Origin: Ischnura elegans
Lineage: Eukaryota; Arthropoda; Insecta; Odonata; Coenagrionidae
Length of the DNA: 64,000 nucleotides
Direction: 5' to 3'
NCBI RefSeq assembly: GCF_921293095.1
Contig: NC_060247.1
Span: forward strand, 49,201,111 to 49,265,110
Below, piece after piece: positions 11,478 through 25,000 of the stretch. Each line of letters starts with the position of its first letter. The first letter of the stretch is position 1. Under the pieces are notes generated by a model. The model worked only from the letters and a program-made list of their open reading frames with translations, was not told where the DNA came from and did not search any database. A program made the translations under genes and the position numbers.

Positions 11478-12788
11478 CGAGGGCCGTTTTTTTTCCAACC
11501 TCCGATAGGCTATAAATAAAAGACAATTTCATCTAAAACAATAATTTTATTACCAAAAGATTGGTACACTTATGGTTATTTTTCGACATAATCGCCGAAG
11601 AGATTGAGACATTTGTCATATCTGTGGACAAGCTTTTCAATACCCTCTTCAAAGAAAGTTGCCGCCAATGAATTCATGTAGTCCTTGACGTTGGTTTTAA
11701 GGTCCTCATTGGTTTGAAAGCGCTTCCCACCAAGCCACGTCTTCAGTTCAGGAAAAAGATGAAAGTCACTGGGTGCTAAGTCAGGACTGTATGGCGGATG
11801 ATCGAAAATGTCCCATCCAAATTGTTCGAGAACCCGTTGAGTTGCTCCAGCGGTGTGTGGACGGGCATTGTCATGGATCAGAACAACTCCAGCGGTCAGC
11901 TTTCCTCTTCGTTTGTTCTGAATGGCTCTACGCAAACGTCGTAAAGTTTCACAATAAACAGCAGCAGTGATTGTGGTTCCGGGCTCCATAAACTCCACAA
12001 GCAACACACCTTGTTGGTCCCAAAACACAGTAGCCATAGTCTTTCTGTTGTTGAAGGTTTGTTTGGTGAATTTGAATGCATCCATTGTTGTGATAGTCAT
12101 TTTGTTTCCGGTGTGTCGTATTGAATGTTTCATCCCCAGTCACGATTGATTTCAAAAAGTTGCCTCCTTCATCATGATAACGCTCAAGAAACTCCAAAGC
12201 TGACGCCATTCGTCCAGTTTTGTGGCCGTCTGTCAACATTTTTGGGACCCAACGTGCACAAAGTTTTTTGTAGCCTAACTGCTCAGTAACAATAGAGTAA
12301 AAAACAGACCTTGAAACTTCTGGAAATTCCGTAGACAAAGCAGTAATGGTGAATCTGCGGTTTTCTTTAACCCTACTGTCAACTCGTTTAACCAGGTCAT
12401 CTGAAATGACAGATTTGCGTCCTAGGCCCCCTTCATCATGCACATCATTACGGCCATCTTTAAACTTTCGACACCATTCACGCACAACACCATCACTCAT
12501 GAAGTTTTCCCCATAAACACGACTCATTCTCCGATGGATTTCTGCAGCACTATGGCCTTCAGCCTTTAAAAAACGAATCACACTTCGCAATTCACACTTG
12601 GCGGGAGCATCAATAATGGCAGACATGTTTACGTGGCTGTAGCAAAATGCCGACTGACGCCTGAATGTCAACAATGGCGGAGTGTGTAGTATGAGAGCTG
12701 CGCAGTCGCCTACAGTGCATGCCCGCTTCCTGCTGCCCGCATAGCGTCTTCACAGAGCGATCGGAGGTTGAAAAAAAATCGGCCCTCG
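11478..12788 (-). mobile_element. Mariner transposon, nearly full length
   Basis: A 1311-bp element with inverted ends CGAGGGCCG, extending to about 33 bp (left CGAGGGCCGTTTTTTTTCC, right complement CGAGGGCCGATTTTTTTTC). Each end is flanked by TA (11476-11477 and 12789-12790), the standard Tc1/mariner target duplication. It sits 180 bp from the RTE 5' end. Length, ends and coding content fit a mariner with one internal frameshift. Confidence 0.95.
11576..12674 (-). pseudogene. Mariner transposase
   Basis: Two overlapping minus-strand frames (11949-12674 and 11576-12133) form one transposase of about 345 aa with a frameshift near 12115-12130. The probable start is the MSAIIDAPAKCEL methionine near 12626. 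The N-terminal part has the helix-turn-helix IHRRMSRVYGENFMSDGVV region, and GRKSVISDDLV follows. The catalytic D,D34D triad is visible as VTGDET, VLIHDNARPHT and YSPDLAPSDFHLF. The end RYDKCLNLFGDYVEK is the usual mariner C terminus. The segment just after VTGDET is scrambled by the frameshift, so the frame is not intact. Confidence 0.92.
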
Positions 12789-13047
12789 TACATAAATGAT
12801 GATGATCATCATGCACATAAATAGACAACTTAGTTCAAAACGCACTGGTCAAACATAACAAAGTTTTCATGGTTAAAGAACAGGATTTCTATATTCTCAG
12901 AATTTCTTCAGAAAAATATTTATTTTGTAGGCCGAGTATTTTACAAGTTTATCTATAAATTTTTGTAGCTACCCAGGCCACTCCATCTCTGATGATAAGT
13001 CAGATTGATTGGAATGAATGATAATTTTAATGGAAAACCACTTGTTT

Positions 13048-13053
13048 TTTATT
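13048..13053 (-). terminator. Ku80 polyadenylation signal
   Basis: The minus strand reads AATAAA 27 nt after the proposed TAA stop at 13080-13082. This supports placing the Ku80 3' end here, 6.7 kb beyond the preceding exon. Confidence 0.6.
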
Positions 13054-13079
13054 AATTTGTACATTACACGTGGACTTCT

Positions 13080-16000
13080 TTAAGAACAGCTGGCATTTTG
13101 CATATTTCTGAAGATGAGCTGTAAGGCAGGATGGCTGTCCATTTTGTCTCTCACAGGTCAAGAGGCTGTAAAAATAAGAAATGGTGAGAAAATTTCACAA
13201 ATAGCATGTATTTATTTGGCCTTTACTTATTGAGGTTATTTGAAGTTAACAATTTATTGGAATTAACTATTTTAAGATGGCATCGTTTCACGAAAGTGAA
13301 TGCATGAAGAAATATGCATAAGGTCCACGAAATATATAGTATGACAGGGAATAAGGGCAAGGGACAGCCTCAAATGAGTTACATAGGACGGGTTATAAAG
13401 GATATATAAAAGAATAAGCACACCACTGTGAAAAGGCTAGTGGATAGGAGAGAGGAATGGAGAGCTGCATTAAACCAATCTTAGGATTGTAGACTAATGG
13501 TGATGATGACACTTGGCTTTTCTTATTAAGTAAATTAGGGGAAAAGGATTAATGCGATACTTTCTTCATCTGCCCTTTGAAATTATTTTCCCTCATGATA
13601 ATTGGTTATGTGATAATTTTCACGCTACCATGGATGAAAGAAATGAAGTTTACATGCATTGCCATGAGAAAAAATTCCCCTGAACCAAAGACTTTTGGCT
13701 TTCTGGACCACTGTGCAGACCATTCCATTATCCAGGTTCCTGATATCCCATTAGAAATGAATTTTGTTATTGGCTTTTATCTACAATGCTAGCTTAAAGT
13801 TTTCCACCGTGTTCATTAGATAACTAAAATGCAGGCATCATTAAGTCCAGTGATTACATTGTTATTACAGTAGACTCTTGTTAATACGAACAACGTTATT
13901 ATGAAGTTCTTGTTATGAATCAAATTGTTGGTCCCGATGAAAAGGCCTTCTTAAGTTATAGTGAAGGAAACGTTATTACGAAATTTCAGTTTTTACGAAA
14001 TTACGAATCTCAGTCCCGGTCCCAGCGGTTACAAAATGAACTTTATTATGAAGTTCCACGAGTAAGCAACGGCATATTGGCGGATATACACTACGTTAAG
14101 TTTTACTGAGTTTCTCCTCTCTGGTTTTACTAATTGTGCCACATTTAAGTTCTTCTCGTGTACTGTGCCCAAGAGCATCAATTATGGTTCTTTATTCAGT
14201 GCACACGCAACATCATATAATAAGCTTCATTCCTGTGGAGCCATGGTGACCAAATCATAACCGCTCGTAAATTGGACGTAGAGTTAGTCCTCTTCCTACG
14301 CACATGTGATTTACAAACTTTTGGAGATACGAGCATTGAAAAATTTTGGATTTGGGCGATACTACTCAGTGTCGCGTAGAGGAACTTGCACTTTGGGCAC
14401 AATTTGAACAAAGTATCATTGAATCCGGGGTGAATTTAGGAACTGTTCAGCATTACGCCAGTTCTTCCTTACCGCAGAGAGCTATTTTTTCGGCTCCGTA
14501 TGCATCGCTTGCCCAGCTAGATCAGCTCGTCACAACCGTGAGTTAGCACACTATTTTGATGCAGTGTTGCATTCTGCAGGGTAACCGTACTCCTCAATTC
14601 CTTGGATACAGTTCGGCCGGTGAGAGTTGTCCCATGACAGCACAAAAGGTGGGGTGGAAAACCCTGCACCAGCACGGTTTGCAGCCAATTGCTGTCCCCA
14701 AAACGCACCTCACACCCTCACCCAGTCATACAATGTTGCCAAATACATAATGTAACCGTCGCCGTTTGGCTGGTGACATTACGAGTTAAATGGATGCTTT
14801 GAGAGAGGGAGAGCTTTACCTCATGGTCAAGCAGAGGTTTATTTTTTTGTATATGTGTGTGTGTGTGGATTGTTCCTGTGTGCGAGCGAACGATGAGAGA
14901 GTGATTCATTTTTCCCTCTCCCCACCTTCAATTCCCGCTTTCCCAAGTCCCCGTGTTTTGAAACAAACGAAGACATCCCCCCCCCCTCTCCCACAAGGTG
15001 ATATGACTCGAGAGAGCATCCATTTATGGACCCTCCCACTGACCCCACCCCAGGTACACCACCCCGACTTTTGGGGATAAAAACCCTGCGATTTTGGCAG
15101 CCGGGAGGAGAACGAGTCGCGTCACGCTGCGCGTAAGATTGCCAAACTAAAGGAAGAAGTCGGCCTAGTTTTTTTCTTTAGTGTTGCTGGCAAAATACGC
15201 AGCCGGAGGAGGTTTATTGGGATGTGGCGTGGGTGGACAGGCTAAGTTGAAGCGCAACAGGAGAAAGGAGACTGACCAGTAATTTTCCGTCGCCAAAGGA
15301 AAGCCGTCCTGCGCTACCCCATCAAGGAGACGACATCAGGCAACAGCCCTCACCAGGAGCCACAAAGAAAAGCAGAAACTCAGCCCTCAGCGTTGACGCG
15401 ACCCGGATCTGATAAGTACTACTGCCCCTGCCCCAAACCATGAAATAAGACATTCCCCCCCCCCCCAAGATTTAAGAAGATTCCGGACCAAAGTTGTCTA
15501 CGAACTCCAAACTGAACCCCAAAATTGTTCCCCCCATTCAGTGCAGGAGAGCCGTTCCCCCCCACCCGATCTTTGCTGTGTTCCGATTCCCCCTGTATCC
15601 CCCCCCCCCCCCCACGGTGTGCGAGTGTGTATGTGTGTATTAGTTTCTAAGGACAGGGTACATTTTTCTTGTGATTATATTGTCATTTAACTTTGTGATC
15701 AGATGGTGCAATATGAACTGATGAAATCAATCGGGTGAGAATTAGTTGTTTCACTCGTTTGCTCAGTTTTCTTTTGATGTTATATTCAGTCGATTCTCGC
15801 ATATGCCCGCAAGGAAGCGGCAAGCTGATACATATATGATTATGTACTTACGATTATTTGCTATTTTCATTAAATTTGTGATAAACGAAGGATTTGTAGA
15901 AGGCTCTTGTTCTTTCAAGCGCACCGATCACCAAGAGGTCACTCATACGTTCCTTTCCCTTCTCACGCACCCCGTCCCCTTTCTCTCCCAAAGGAAAAAA

Positions 16001-19000
16001 ATCCCTTCCCCTTTTCTTGTCCACCCCAATCCCTCCCACTCTCCCCTTGACCCGTGACGAGAGGTCACAATATGAAGCACCGAAATAAGCCTGATCCACC
16101 AAAACAAGCCCTTTCTTTGAATCACCAAAACAAGTGATTCTTCCTTTAGGTCCTTCACGCTCGTCGTCCCTTCCGGCGTCTTTCTTCACGGAACCCTTTT
16201 GTTTACAAGTGAAGTAGACGTTTCCCTTTCCTACCTGACAACCCATCCCCATACCCGACTTAGACCATGCTGCCTGTCATCGGACAACTCTCGGCGGCCA
16301 GACTGTAGGTGTAACTTACGAACAAGGTCTCGGAACACATCTAGTTCGTATGTCGAGGACTTGCTGTAATCGGGAAGGTATAAACCCTCAATCGCGTCAT
16401 GCCTAATTCTTCTATTGATAAACTGAAACAAATTTTCCTGTTTTTATATATTTGCGCATAATTTAATCCTGTTTTTTTCCGATGATTCCTTAAAAAAAAT
16501 GTTCATACAAACTTCGATATTACGAACCTCAGGTTTTTCGGTCCCGTGAACTTCGTAATAACGAGTCAGCTGTAATTACATTTGACACACAAATCATATA
16601 TTTTCCTCTCATTTCAACAATGGTATACATATATACTTGGTACAAAGAGAATTAAAATTTTGGGATGTTGACTTTTGATATTAATACTAGTGATGGGTCG
16701 GTTCGATTCCTCGATTCTCGACCAAGAACCGGAATCGAAAACGAGTACTTGCCAAGGTGAAAAATCGATTCCAATTCCAGTAGTACTACAAACAACAAAA
16801 TATACGACCGCATTTCCAACAGTCATTTGAATTTTCGCACCATGTAATCGTAATAACAAAACACATATCTTCCAGGGATGTGTGAGTACTCGAAAATTCA
16901 AATCGATCGAGTAGTTGGTACTTGACTTGAGCGTTTCGAGTAGCATTACAAATGTCGAGTCGAGTAGTTAAGGTTACAGAGCTTTCGAGGCTAGAAGGTC
17001 CAGCAATCTGCCGACAGGAAGTGCTATCATGAAACTCATGTAGTAATACAGTTTTTAAAGCCGATAAGTCATTCTAATGCCTTGGCCTGGTAGATTCAGC
17101 TTGCTGTATACTCTATAGTTGTCGAAGTGGGTGCCGAATACCTTTACGCCAGCCGCTGTGGCCGATCGTCTTCTGACCCGGCGCACACCGGTCCAAAATT
17201 GGAAAAAGCTGGTATGAAGTCCAAAATGACCTTTTTGGGAGTAGACTTGAAACTTAGCGTAAATACTCAAAAATCATTACCAGATATAGATATATATGCC
17301 ATTTTACATAAATACGATCCTTTAGTGATGATACAGTGGCCCAAACATGACCAACTTTTCAAAACCATGTGCGATCTCATTAATCCTCGAAATTTTTTAA
17401 ATTTATCCAGGTGGTGTTGCATTGGTATGAGCTTTATGGAATAAAAAACGCAATATTCCTTTGATCTGGTGCTTTGCCAATAATTTCAATGACTTTTGAA
17501 GATTTTGGCTCTCATCTGTCTGGTTTTACAACGCAAAATGGCCAACCCGTTTTTCACGTGAAATTTGACATTAAGTAGGCATTATCTTTCGTTTACGTAA
17601 AATATAACTCGGAAAATTTGGTCCACAATATAAAGTAGAGATTTATAAAGATTACTAATTAGAAATATTGGAAAAAAAAGTTTGTTACGAAGGAAATAGG
17701 AGCGATTTTTCAATCGCGCCTCAAGGCTGAGCTACACGCCGCGGAACTCGGCTCGGTAACTGAGGCCGATTTTTCAAGTTTTTTAAAACATTAGTCTTGA
17801 AAATCATCATTTAAAGCATGGATAATCGTCTTAATTGACTTCAAACACTAAAATGAAGATGTTAAAAAGGATTATGTATAGATCGACTAGAACATTTAGC
17901 GCATTACTCGAGTGAAAATACTAAGGATTGGATATTTTTCGGATCCATCCCACGCATAAGAAATATACCTCGGGTATTGAAGTAAAGTGAAGAGATTAAG
18001 TCAGCATGCTTAAGAGAGAGTAAAATGAACTGTTTCCGTGAAAGGCAACAACCGATACCCTTTTTCCCTTTCCACATTCGCCGAGGTGAGCCGCGCAGAC
18101 GGGTAGTTTTCACACCACAAGGCTCTTTTAGCCTTTTTTATTACTGCGTCCGACCGATGTGATATTCATTTGTAGCGTTTAGTTTCTTTCTTGAAGGGAA
18201 AAAAGGAAGAGATTTTAAGGTTGATTAAATGATGTGAGAAGTATAGAAATTTTTTGGCTCTACAAAATAAAGTTTGGTTCTTTAGTTCGTTCGCTTCGTC
18301 CACTTGAATTCCATGAAGATTCAAGATCCAAAAAAATCGTTGATATAATTTTTAATAAAAATTCCAGTCTCTGAAATCTTGCAATTTTGGTAGGAAAGTA
18401 CTTGCCCAGTCACACAAGTGTGTAGCAAAAGGCAATTTTCTGCAGGCAGTAATAATGTAACATGGAGACGTCAAAACCTGCTGGCTGAGCATGTAGAATA
18501 ATTGGTTTTTCTGCTTGAGAATTTGAAAGGGCCAAATATTACATGATTTATATACGTAGTATGCAATCTTTATTACAGCTATGAGAATTTCTGTACTCAG
18601 GGCTCTCCCTTGTAGTTTGGATACATATATATGGTCGACATATTATGAGTGCCAATATTCTAAAGTAATACCTATCATGTAACACCACTTTTCAAGTATG
18701 TTCTGTTTTGAAATTTAGCTATTATATTTTAATTACATAGTGATGATATGAAAGATGCTTTTGTCAACTGACTCTTTCACAGAGTAATATTTTTAAAAGT
18801 GGTTTTCTTATTGCCTGGAATTAAGTGATATTTTTCTTGGAGCCTATGGCATCAGAATCGATGGAATCGGTATCGGTAGAATCGGAATCGAAATGTCAGA
18901 ATCGGAATCGGGATCGGAATCGATAAAATTTTGGAATCGACCCATCACTAATTAATACATATAGTAAATAGGCATGTTTTTAGGCCAAAGAGTCCACCAT

Positions 19001-22000
19001 GTAAGAGCAAATTGTATCAAAAAGAAACATAACCAAATATGATGTACAGAACTAAGTATGCAAAGAATGTAGCAAGAACTTACTATGCCCTGATTTTTTA
19101 ATTCCTCCTTTGAAAGGGAGCAGATATAAGTCTAAGCTCGAGTAGATGTTCTCACAAATCATGGGATATAAATATTTTTCTCATTGATGATCTTACAGAA
19201 TTATGTATCTCCTATATCAAATAAAGCACACTGCATCCCCTTGTATTCAGTAGAATCCCCTAAGCAGAATAGTAAATGAGGAAAAGTCTATCAAAGCATT
19301 AAAAATTGGCCTTGTATCATAGTGCTTTTAAAAATTTACAATGAGACTGCATTACACCTGAGTCTTCATCAAAGGCACATCATGACAAGACTAACTTATA
19401 ATATATTAAATAAACCAAATGACAGAAAGCATTTTCATTGTTTCCCCCTCTTGAAACACACCAAATGATACTTTCATCAGATTGTGAAGAAGCATGTCAT
19501 AACGGTAAGACATGAGTATTTAGAACATATCAATAAAAATGAATTAATGTGCATAGGATATTATTAAATCTCAATGCATAAATTATAATTTAAAAAATAA
19601 TCATAATACAGTGTAACCTCGATTTTACATCCCCCCATTTTACGTTTTCCCTCATTTTGCACACTTTTTATCAGGTGCCACACAATACTGCCTTTAAACA
19701 ATGATACTATATTTTACAATTTCCTCAATTTTGCACTTTATGTAAGTGGTCCATTCAAAAGTGTAAAATAGAGGTTTCACTGTAACTAAAAATAATACCC
19801 TTACCATTTCCACGTCCTCCTCATCTGACAAAGTTGCCGGTATAGACTCTCCACCACCCAAAATTTCATTGACTTCATGAATAGAAAGGCCACTTTCACT
19901 GCACTCATCACTGGTGATGAAGCCAAGGCTTTCTGTTGGGAAAGAAGCCATAAAAATATTTTCATACCACCCGTATTCTAAGGTGATCCAATGCAATGTT
20001 TTAAATAACATTTTACAGAAGAAATCTGAAGGTGTGCGGGCTATTGCAATGATTTATTTGGGTTGGTTGGTCCATGCGTAAAGGCCTGGTTACACGATAC
20101 ATTAACACGTACGAGTTAATGTACGTTTGCGTGAATGATTTTTGTGGACCGCAACGGAACATGCACGAATGCGTTAACCAAATTAGAACAGAATCTATTT
20201 TCTGTGCATGCATTCGCACAAGTTGGGTGGTTACACGGTGCATTTTGGCGTTCATTCTCGCATTCATACATTCAACCCGTACGTGTTAATGTACCGTGTA
20301 AACAGGCCTTAAAAGCATACAGAAATCATCTACCTATAACAAGAGCTCGTGTTTGCTCTAGCACTATAATGAGTCCATTTTGTCACTGATTCCATCTGGA
20401 ATTTATATCTCACAGGATAACCGCACGCTAAACTTTGACCACTGCATTGTTGTAAGCTCATTTCAGATGCATTTTACCCTTTTATTTCATCAGTGTGGCA
20501 TAAAAACAAAGTCAAATCGTCTCCTTTGCAAGTGAATGATATAATTATTCACCATATACCTTATTTCCTTGCCTGTGAAGCTATATAAAGATGTAGGCAA
20601 TATCACGCTAAAATGTCCAGGATATTGTACAGCTGTTGCTGCTCACAGAATCACACAGCATTTCTGCAGTGATAATCCATATTTTAGGAGACTTTCAAGC
20701 CTTCTTCCACAAACCGTCACGAATAATGTGTGGCATATGACTGTTATCGTGAAAGCAGAGTAAAATTAGCCCATCCATGGGCAAGAAAATGGACATACTT
20801 TTTGATGAACTCTACACACCCAGGTCATCTATTGCTTCTTTTATGAAAAGAAGTCTTAGGCTATTGAAAGTATACATTTACAAAAACCAAGAAATGAAAA
20901 AATGTGTTAGCACAAGTATTGAAGAATGGTTAAGAATAAAAAATTGGATTTGCAATTATTTGGATATACAATGGGATTTTCCATCCATTTTTCCATGAAG
21001 AGGAAAATTAATTGAATTTCACTTCCAAGGTTAGAGTATTTTTGTCCAAATATGTACAGTACAATTAAAAAAAGGTAAAAAAATTAAGACATCATCAATG
21101 ATCAAGAAAGGACAATAAAACAGAAAACATCTCAGATGATTCCCACCCATATTTCATTACCATTTTGACATTACCACAGTAGTTGTGAAACAACTACTTC
21201 AAATTGGCTTCACATCTTTCCTATATCTCAGCCTTAATATCCACTGAAATCACTGTTTTTGTCGAACCAGATTGCTATTAGCTGAGAATATTCTATCACC
21301 AATGTTATGCCAAAAATAATGTATTGATCGAAAAATCCACAGAGAAAAAATCATCCGCCTTGCCTGGTCAAGGCAAATGATTTATTCTCTACGGATTTTT
21401 CACATTACCTCAAGTTGACTATAGAATCTTTCACACAATCATATAAGTGTAAATGATAGGAATATTTTGATTCTCCTGTTTATATGAAATTTTCTCTGGT
21501 TGCATTTTTTTCCTTCATCCGTATATTTCACCTAAGAGTGCTGGATTCTTGCTTTAATGTCCTCATTCATTAATTAGCAATTGTATGAATTAATATGTAT
21601 TTGTTTTATGACCCTTGTTTGAAAGCCTTTTCCTGGTGCTGTTAAGGACCTTCTATTTGAGGCCTGTTGCAGTTTCACCAAACCAAACTGCATGTAAATT
21701 ACTTACTGTGGACAATGCCTTTATGATACATTTCATACACTCTTTTTATTAGAAAATATTATCTTGCAAACCACATTAAAAGTACTTACAGGCAGTAAAA
21801 TATTTCTCCCTGGTATAGTATATCTAAAAATATTTCATCACTTGAAAATTTTTTTCAACGCATTTTTTCTTAATTTTCTGGTCTTCCACACTCACTCCTC
21901 ACTTAAATGCACACTCCTCCTAATACAGGAGTAGCCACGCAAATAGGTGTAAGAAACAATTACGAGCAACAACTACACTAACCACTGTAAGAATGCCTAT

Positions 22001-25000
22001 ACTGCTTGGCCCACGCATGATTCAGCACTACAAATCTGGGCATGTTTTTCACACAACTTGGCATTAGATTTGGGAATACTCTGATCTCATTAAAATTTTA
22101 CATAAACATTTTTCAGAAGCATTGTCAAAAAACTGGCGGGGATGGGAGCTGAAAAGGTTTATAGTGCGAAATATATCAGCATGGTAGAATGATTGATCAG
22201 AACTTGAGATTAAATAACCTTTTGTCACAGGAGATGATTCATTCAAAATACCCAGCTTTACCATGCAAGGCCAAAAAATGCTGTCATTTATGTGAATATG
22301 TTTTTTTACTTCAAAACCTCATCAATTACCTTGCTGGACAAGATTCCAAAATCCCAATTTACACTGCTCCTGCAGAAGAGGATAAACACCTTTCATCCAG
22401 CAGTTGAAACCAGCAACAGAATCACTCTTATTCAAATCATCAGCAAGGACAGCATTCCTGAGGACTTTCAAGCATTCTTTAGGCTTTACAAAATCTACCA
22501 TTTCAAATGCGTTGATTACGAATTTTAAAATTATATGTTGCATCTGCTGGCAAACTGGAAAAGAAATAGTCTAACGTTAGGGATTGCAGATACTGCATGT
22601 TCAAAAAATTCCACATATAATCATCACCATAGCCTTACTTTATATGAAAAATATATCAGAATTTACTACATCCAGCAATTATTTCATACAAGTGTTGATA
22701 AAGATGTAAATGGCAGCTCTCCCTACAGTTACATGACTCTAGTATGCATTAACTAGCTACCACTATTAAAAGTGACATCTATGCCCTTGATGAAGAGCAG
22801 AAATATTTAAAAGCTCATAGTACAAACATTGATTTATAGTTCATGCATATAATACATTGATGATTCAATATAAAGGAATGCTATGTTCTGCTGTCCACAA
22901 AACTTTATTGAATTTGGAACCGCAAGAATTCGACCCCCATTTTGGTACAATACGAAGATAAGTACTAAATCATGCACTGCAAAACAGACCTTTACTGAAA
23001 GGAACAACTTCTGATGTGAGGGCAGCCTTAAAATCTTCAATAGGAGATATTACCCCAACAATATCCGCCTCTTCAACTTTCTCTTCCTTTATGGCTATTT
23101 CGTCTTTGATTTTTTTTGCAAGAATCACATCATCACTCACATTAGAACTGCTTTCACCTCCATCACTACAGGGAAAATGTTAACAGCAATAAAATAATTA
23201 CTATCCTTTACGATTAAAGGATGGTTATTATATACAAGATATATTATAAAACAGCTGGACATTTAAATGTGAAAATTTCTAAATTTAAACCTTTAAGTGC
23301 CAATTGTACAATTACAGGGTTTGTCCGGAAAGTAATAGGACTGATTTTTTTCCACCGCGACTGTTCTTCGGAGCGTGTTTGCACCGACTGAATTTGGTAG
23401 AGGGTGTTCCTAGCTAATGAATGAGTGGCTGGTCAGTAATCTGCGAGCACCTGGAGTGTCAGGACAGACGTTTTTGCACGACGTGTTCCCGTGAGTGGTG
23501 CAAGTCGAAAATGCAGCGTTCGTTACAGCAGACGTACGCGATTGAATTCTGAGTGAAACTCGGTAAATATGCGACAAAGACGTTTGTTATGATCAAGTAG
23601 GCTTACCCAGATGTTGCTTTAGCAAGAAGTGGTGCGTTTCGGTGGCACTGGGCCTTTTTGGAGGGCCGGGAAGAGGTTGCTGATGAAGACGGTGCTGGAA
23701 GACCTGTGACTTCGGCAAACACCGACATTGTGACTCGTGTGCACAAAGTTTTGAACTCAGACCGTCGACTAAGCATTCGTTTAATTGTCCAGATGTTACA
23801 TTTATCAAAATCTGTGGTTCATGACATTGTGACGGAGAATTTGAACATGCGCAAGATGTGTGCGCGAAGATGGTCCCAAAAGTGCTCACTAACTACTAGA
23901 AATTGCGGCTCACATCGCCTTTCATGTGAACAGCTAATTAACCAATGCCGGCATCCCAACGCTTCTGCAGCCGCCCTACAGCCCAGATGTGGCCCCCAGA
24001 CTTTTTTTTTGTTTCCTTGTGTGAAATGGCCGATGAAAGGCAAGAATTTTGAAACGACATAGGGGATCCAATGAGCATGCACCTCGGCTCTCGAGGCTAT
24101 TTCAGAGAATGTCTTCTGTGACGCCTTCAATGCTTGGAAATCGCGCTGGCAGCGATGCATCGATGCAGAAGGAGCCTATTTAGAAAAATTTTAAAGAATT
24201 ATAACGATTGGCTCAATAATTTTTTTTAAATCGACTCAGTCCTTTTACTTTCCGGACAAACCCTGTATGTACAGAAACTGCCACTTTTTATTTTGATAGA
24301 TATGTATAACTATGCATATAGTTTTAAGTATTCTATGTAACAGCTTTTATTAGTTCAAATTTTATTAGTTTACTCATGAAGAAATGTTTGCAAAGTCCTT
24401 CATCAAACTTTGCACAGGGAATGTTCCTGGGCCTGATTATCTTCTTTGTAGAACACAGGCCCTTTGATTGCAAGGTCATGTCCATGAAAGTTTTACAGGG
24501 GAGGGATTAGATGGGATCCACCAACAACTGCGATCTTCCATAAATTTAGGGAGGGTTTGAACCACTTGACCCCCTTCCCCTGCTAGGGGCAGTCTTGATT
24601 ACTGGTATAATTACCTCCCTGTGCCCTAGCACTATCTACTAGTTTTCTAATTTAATGATGCCCATGTCACAATGCTTTGGTCTTCCCTTCCATGCATGTC
24701 AAGATGAAATATATTGAGGCCCAAATTATAGTACCCAACTGTCTCCTGTTTGAGCAAATCAAGAATATCTGAGAATAAGAGTACACAAATTGTATCCAGA
24801 GATGAATTTTCCTCAATATGACAAAGTTCTGGGGTCTGGCAATCTTTCTTTTTCCATAATAATGGAAAATTCCTTTCCCTTTTATGGACTCCACGGTTCT
24901 CCATGACCCATTCAGTGACTGAAAGTTAGAGCCAAACAGTTATACTCCAATTCAATGACAGTTTAAGAAAGATGGGTTTCCCACTGCCTCGAAATAACAC

